In this document: one piece after another, positions 58,957-64,000 of the stretch
Layout of the letters: each line of letters begins with the position of its first letter
Position numbering within the stretch: the first letter of the stretch is position 1
Origin: Diphasiastrum complanatum
Taxonomy: Eukaryota; Streptophyta; Lycopodiopsida; Lycopodiales; Lycopodiaceae
Direction: 5' to 3'
Length of the DNA: 64,000 bases
Assembly: GCA_029204225.1 (NCBI GenBank)
Contig: CM055103.1
Coordinates: forward strand, 49,457,756 to 49,521,755
Made by a program: the position numbers and the translations under genes
Notes under the pieces: generated by a model
The model's input: only the letters and a program-made list of their open reading frames with translations
Database searches by the model: none
Told to the model about the DNA's origin: nothing

Positions 58957-60714
58957 TCATTTCCTTAAATGACTTGATTGCACGGCCTCTAAAACCCCAG
59001 TGGTTTTTGTTAGTTCTTCGCTAACTCTCCAAAGCTTTGAAGAAAGTAAAGGATCCAGCTCATTAGCACTTGGCTGAAGTTCTCGACAACACTCAAAATA
59101 ACGCCCAGAAAGAGCCTCAACATCTTTGGAACACGGCAAAAACACGGCAGTAGAAGCTCCTTCTGCTGCTGTCTAGAAATACCGACAAACCAATAGACAA
59201 TTCAGCCGAAAAGAAAATTTAAGAGATGCCAGAAGATACCCACCAGCAACTCAGACTGCAATAGGAAATGGAATTCAACATTCCCAAATACAAAGAACTA
59301 CATTGACCAAGTGAATGTTGAAGTAGAAAAGGTTCATAGGCATGACTTACCCGTAATCCAAACAATTTAAGAAGGAATTTTCGAAAACGTGAATTTATTC
59401 TATCTTCCTTCGACATCACTTGCGGTAAGATGTATCTTATGAGCTGCGTACCCACCATTGAACGAGGAATTGTAAGTACCTTTAAATTCGTAGGGTCAGC
59501 ATTCATTATACCTTAAAAGACTACAATTTTGACATACACGTGTATCAACAATGCCTGGATGCATGCAATTTGATGTCACTGGCAGATCCAGCTTCGTGCA
59601 CAGCCTGCTCAATTCAAACGAAAAAAGGGAATTTGCAAGTTTTGACTGAGCATATGCTGTCCAAGGATTGTAACCTGCAAGAAGACAGATTCAGATTCAG
59701 ATACGCTTCCGCCTCCTATTGAATCCAAGCTTGTCTGTCGTTGGATGTGGTTTTAAAAAGCTAGATTCGGACACTCAGCAATAACTGAAGATGAAAAGAA
59801 GGGGGTTATTTTATGATTTACAGCTTGTGAACATGACTTTATTGCTAAAGAAAACAAGTCAATAAAGCTGAGCCCCTACTTGCTCCTTCAAAATGTGAGA
59901 AAAAAAATCCTCAGTTTACAAGTGTCTCAAAAAGTTTCAGCCCAAGAAACTGAGAGAAGCTAGTTGATCTATACCTTTTAACAATTGGATGGGTAATGCA
60001 ACCTGCTGTGTACAACTGGAACAGAAATCGGAAGTACACATGCTTGATGAATTGTCAGTTAGCAAGCCATGTAGAGCAACAAGGCGTTGCTTAGAAGAGA
60101 AATAATGCAGAGGAAGAAAGCATCAGTGTACCTCTATAATGTTTAAAATGTAGGTCTTCAAAATGCATGTTCCCAATCCGTGCTGCTGCAGAAGTCACTG
60201 TTACAACTCTTGAATAATTTCTGGCTTTTCCATGCACGAATTCATCAGTCAACAAAAACTTGTATATCCTCTTGTTGCCTTGCATACTTGAAACAGGTAA
60301 AATTATTTCAATAAACTTGATAGTCAATGAAGTTCTCTTACCTAGAAGAAGCGCTGGCCACCAGAATATCAAGTAACAACAATGTAAGCAGAAAATGTCC
60401 CAGATGGTTCACCTATGAAGACAATGCATAATCTAAATGTCATGTGATTCATTGCCTGCTCAATGGAGCCAACTTCACCAAACAATCATGAAGATGGAAG
60501 ATACTGACAATTTCACAAATCGTATATTGACAGTATGTCTAGAATAACACCCAACAATCTCACAAATCATCTCAATGAGGAACTGATGCAACATGCATTA
60601 CCTAAAAGTAGTATCTTCCTATTGAGCTGGGAAGAAAGTTCTTACTGCCAACTGCTGTTCATAACCATCCTTTGTGTAAGTCTGAGGGCATGCCATTATT
60701 CCCGCATTATTGAT
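58957..60714 (-). CDS. Short-chain dehydrogenase/reductase, six C-terminal exons
   Basis: Exons: 60646-60714, 60342-60412, 60132-60220, 59538-59674, 59351-59479 and 58957-59172. All have AG/GT borders and joining keeps the frame through every intron. Motifs in order: INNAGIMACP (NNAG stabilising motif), VNHLGHFLLTLLLLDIL, SRVVTVTSAAARIG (catalytic Ser), YAQSKLAN (catalytic Tyr and Lys of YxxxK), HPGIVDTR, EGASTAVFLPCS, LSGRYFECCRELQPS and a stop after SSHLRK. This is a complete C-terminal half of a classical SDR like Tic32, WWOX-like or retinol dehydrogenases, which oxidise or reduce an alcohol/carbonyl with NAD(P). No stop or frameshift was found, so the gene is probably functional. Exons coding for the N-terminal ~95 residues are not seen between here and the Copia insertion at 61.1 kb. 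Confidence 0.88.
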
Positions 60715-61139
60715 CTGTACGTGGGATGAAATTTGATATTACCAATAAAGATGACAATATTCCCAAGCACTTGATCCACTGAAATACTGAATGACATGTG
60801 TACAAAGTTGAAGAGCAACTGAATATCATAACAGTACAAAAAGATAGCTTTTACCAAACATATTCTACACAATGCTATGGTTCTAAGCACTTGAAAACAA
60901 ACTGTGTAGTTATTGCATCAACAATTTCAGAAGTAACCTCCTATTCTGTGAACAAGACTTTGTAGAGACTAATCAGCTGATACAAAATCAGCATGAAACT
61001 CCTTTGGCATGATCAAGTGCATTTTGTGAAAAAGGCAGCCATCAGCCTTAAATTTTGTGTTTTGTGTGAGCCACCATAGCTGGGTTTTGCTATAGGTATC
61101 GAAAAATATTAACTTTTGGATATAAAAAAATCTTAGATT
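60715..61139. other. Intron upstream of the SDR NNAG exon
   Basis: Directly upstream (on the minus strand) of the exon acceptor at 60715-60716. A possible small exon (TTTCAG acceptor, GTAATA donor near 60749) is open but its peptide does not look like SDR. The intron then runs into a Copia insertion. Confidence 0.45.
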
Positions 61140-62660
61140 TACATCTAGAGATTTGCTAGAGCTTGTACATAATGACCTTTGTGGCCCAATGCAAACTTCT
61201 TCCATAGGGGGAGCTTTTTATTTTCTGACTTTTCTAGAAGAATTGCTACTTGCTTTTTGAAGAATAAATCCGACACTTTCAAATTCTTCAAGTAGTTTAA
61301 GGAATCTGCAAAAAATCAGACCCAGAGAACAATCAAAGCTCTACGTACTGAAGGAGGGAGAGAATACATCATCGAGTTCAAAGGATTCTGCAAGGCCTGT
61401 GGAATATACTAACAATACACCATGAGCTACTCAATATAGTCAAATGGAGTAGCAGAATGGAAGAATCATACATGTATTAAGAGTGCCAAACGCATGATGG
61501 CCCCTGTTTCCCTTCCAAAAAGATTATGGGCAGAAGCTGTCACCAGAGCTGCCTACCTGCAAAATCGATCCATGACTAAGGCCCTAAATGGCAAGACACC
61601 TCATGAGGTGTAGACGAGATCGAAGCCATCACTCAAACATATTCAAGTGTTTGGATGCATTGCCTATGCTCAAATCCTTGAAGATCTAAGAAAGAAGCTG
61701 GATGACAAAAGTAGAATATCGATTTTTATTGGCTATTCCCCAGATCACAAGGCATACAATCTCTACAATCTAGACAATCAGAAGATATTCACGAGTAGAG
61801 ATGTCATATTCATGGAAGACCAATTTTTTTACCACAAGGAAAAGCTTCAGAAAATTCCGACCCATGGATCGAATAGTCAAATTCCGACCCAAGGGCCAAA
61901 CAACAGAAAATAAATACTGACTCGGATAGTGAGTCAGAAGCTCAACGAATTGAACAACATCAAAGGGTCGAAATTCAACACAAAAGATCAAATCGACCCA
62001 GACAGCCTCCATCATGATTCATGGATGATCCAACTTGCTACTTTGTGCAAGAACGAAACACAATTCATGAGGCAATATCAACACCTGATGCTGAGCAGTG
62101 GAAAGCTACCATGGATGCAAAATTTGATTCTCTGATTGAGAATCAAACATGGATTGTAACTGAGCTGCCAAAGGATCAAAATCCGATTTCATGCAAGTGG
62201 TTATTCAAAGTGAAGTATGATGGTAAAGGTAAAATAAATTGATACCTAGACTGGTAGCCAAAAGGCCTCTCCCGAATTCCAGATCTAGATTATTCTGAAA
62301 CCTTCAATCTTGTGGTAAAGCATGTTTCAATTTGCTTACTTCTTTCCTATGCAGCTGCAACCGACCTTGAAGTTCACCAAATGGACGTCCAAACGGCCTT
62401 CTTCAATGGCACCATTGAAGAGGAAATCTACATGTCCCAGCCAGAAGGATATGAACTAAAAGACAAGGAGCACTTAGTGTGCAAAATTCACAAAGCCATG
62501 TACAGTCTGAAACAGTCTCCAAGAGTCTAGTTTCATAAGATTAATACTTTTCTAATCGAGAATGGTCTCATTCTAAACTCAGTAGACTCGAATATTTATT
62601 TCAAGTCTGTATTAGATTCTTTTATAATCATCACTCTTTATGTTGATGACACGTAATATG
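61140..62660 (+). mobile_element. Copia fragment: integrase and RT start
   Basis: Order: LLELVHNDLCGPM (first Asp, 61160), then decayed core with ALRTEGGRE (Asp lost) and SNGVAEWKNHT-like at about 61450, LWAEAVTRAAYLQNRS (61530), a frame with IFIGYSPDHKAYNLY (61720), then RT MDAKFDSLIENQTW, CKWLFKVKYDGKGKIN, MDVQTAFFNGTIEEEIYM and YSLKQSPRV, ending at LYVDDT (62640-62655) where non-Copia DNA starts. It sits within, or upstream of, the SDR gene intron. It is a relative of the deletion derivative at 1-330 (same VHxxDVQTA motif) but with the palm present. Confidence 0.8.
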
Positions 62661-63299
62661 AAATATGATCTTTGAATAGGGATATTTGAGTAGGGGCGGG
62701 AAGATGGTGCTATGTTTGTATCCGATAGGTGATTGAAGATAATCTCAATCTAAAATGATTTCTAAAACAGCTACCTTATAAGTTGTGCAAGAAAAATTTG
62801 ATGGATGAAAATTAGGTGAGCATTATAAAAGTAGACAGTTTTTGAGCAAGTTGATCCTACAATTGATAATGCAACCTCCAATATTTTGTGAAATGAATTT
62901 TTTTTGAACAAATTGTAAATCAATTTCTACATCAAATAAATTATACACCAAAATATACTTTTGATGAATAGGCCTAAACATTAAGCTTCACAGTTGTTAA
63001 ACCTTTATGATAAACACAAAAATGTCTATGTTAGTACATTTTCTTAAATTATAAAGTTTACACTTGAAATTGATAAACACAACTCCATACCTTTGGGGAG
63101 CAATGATACAAGAATTCCTTTCCATCTCATTTTCATAATTGTTAAGATGAGATCAATATTAGCATGCTATCTGAGCCCTTAGAGCTGGGAGAAGATATAA
63201 TTTTAGCCTATGTATATAGCCCTAACCTTCTCAGTTGTAGTGTAGAAGGGTTGTCTAAGTCAAAAGAAGATGCTTTGTTATAGAAAATATCATCCTTTG
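62661..63299. other. Non-coding stretch between Copia and Gypsy pieces
   Basis: AT-rich with no recognised gene. Confidence 0.4.
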
Positions 63300-64000
63300 A
63301 GTCAGATCTATAACAATTGCTAATCCGAGTGATGTGCAAAAGACGGGTTTTCAGACAAGATTCAGTCATTATGAATTTCGTGTGCTTCCTTTAGATCAAC
63401 CAATGCCCCTGCTACATTTCATCAGATGATGAACGATATTTTTCATCCATATATGGGTCAATGTGTAGTCGTATTCTTAGATGATATGCTCATCTACAGT
63501 AGAATGCTATAGGAGCATTTGCATCATCTTAAGACTGTCTTGAGAATTCTCAGAAGAGATAATTTATTTGCTAAAGAGTCTAAATGTGAGTTATTTAAGC
63601 ATGAATTATTGTACCTCAGTCTCAAGATCACCCGTAGTGGATTGAAGATAGATGAGAGTAAGGTCAAGACAATGCTTGAGTGGCCAATATCGAAGACGGT
63701 TAGAGAAGTTAAATCTTTTCTCAGTTTTACAATTTTCTTTCATAAGTCAATTGAAGATTATGCGAAGGTGGTAGCGCCCTTAAATAATCTGACTAAAGAC
63801 AGAGTCAACCTAGTTCACCTATTGAGTGGAATGATGAACTGAACCAATGCTTTGTAAACTCAAGCAGATGGTTCCTTCAGCTCCTATTTTACAGATCGTG
63901 AATCCTAATATACCTTACATCATGTGAATGGACGGAAGTGATTCGACGATAGGAGCGGTTCATCTACAAAATGATGGGATGATAGCATTTGAGAGCAAGA
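63300..64000 (+). mobile_element. Gypsy RT/RNase H fragment running off the window
   Basis: Motifs: [17 protein letters not shown]-like (63345), [14 protein letters not shown]-like after a shift, [11 protein letters not shown] (catalytic Asp pair, about 63470-63500), LFAKESKCELF, EVKSFLSFTIFFHKSI, then RNase H with APILQIVNPN and MDGSDSTIGAV (Asp kept) and IAFESK at the end of the window. Frames shift at about 63400 and 63840. It is cut on the left at about 63300. A different, better known type of Gypsy RT than that at 15.6 kb. Confidence 0.85.

Noticed and set aside
60749-60784. Small extra SDR exon upstream of the NNAG exon
   Set aside because: It has splice-like borders but its peptide does not resemble the SDR segment expected there.

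Overview
The window looks like retroelement-rich nuclear DNA of a land plant with a large genome. A fern or other non-seed plant is my guess, from TE density, long CT/GA microsatellites and very long introns; no marker settles the species. Most of the 64 kb is nested, decayed Ty1/Copia, Ty3/Gypsy and LINE sequence. I see no prokaryotic operon, CRISPR array, rRNA or intact tRNA gene.

Layout: 1-330 holds one end of a Copia deletion derivative, and a near-identical inverted copy lies at 20.64-21.97 kb. About 3.26-9.48 kb is an unusual element bounded by ~400-bp direct repeats. Its left half has rightward ORFs, including a highly divergent histone H3. Its right half has a leftward, broken transposase-like gene. 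The two halves converge on ~930 bp of nested palindromes. 9.48-10.74 kb is a leftward coiled-coil ORF, 10.74-12.2 kb a leftward Copia gag/protease, and 12.2-20.2 kb a rightward Gypsy element with two protease domains in tandem, no RNase H and a long coiled-coil accessory ORF after integrase. 21.97-26.23 kb is a rightward Copia with its 3' LTR, and 26.26-27.78 kb a leftward Copia. 28.1-31.2 kb is a LINE mosaic with a 284-bp GA tract. 38-41 kb is leftward Copia and 41.4-42.9 kb a leftward Gypsy gag. 46.02-52.06 kb is a complete leftward Copia with LTRs, primer-binding site, polypurine tract and target-site duplication. 61.1-62.7 kb is Copia and 63.3-64 kb Gypsy RT.

Host-like genes are few. Six well-spliced leftward exons at 58.96-60.71 kb encode the C-terminal two thirds of a short-chain dehydrogenase/reductase (Tic32/retinol-dehydrogenase-like). 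Two leftward exons at 32.92-33.50 kb encode the N-terminus, with start codon, of the same kind of protein. Their order excludes a single simple gene, so tandem SDR genes with TE-filled long introns, or a rearrangement, is likely. At 52.3-54.4 kb a rightward, spliced but frame-broken gene carries DNA methyltransferase motifs in the beta-class order (IV then I).

The best candidate for something new is the 3.26-9.48 kb element: a mobile-element-like unit carrying its own divergent histone H3 beside a transposase-like gene and a complex palindrome. The methyltransferase-like gene is second. All identifications were read by eye from translations; no search was run.
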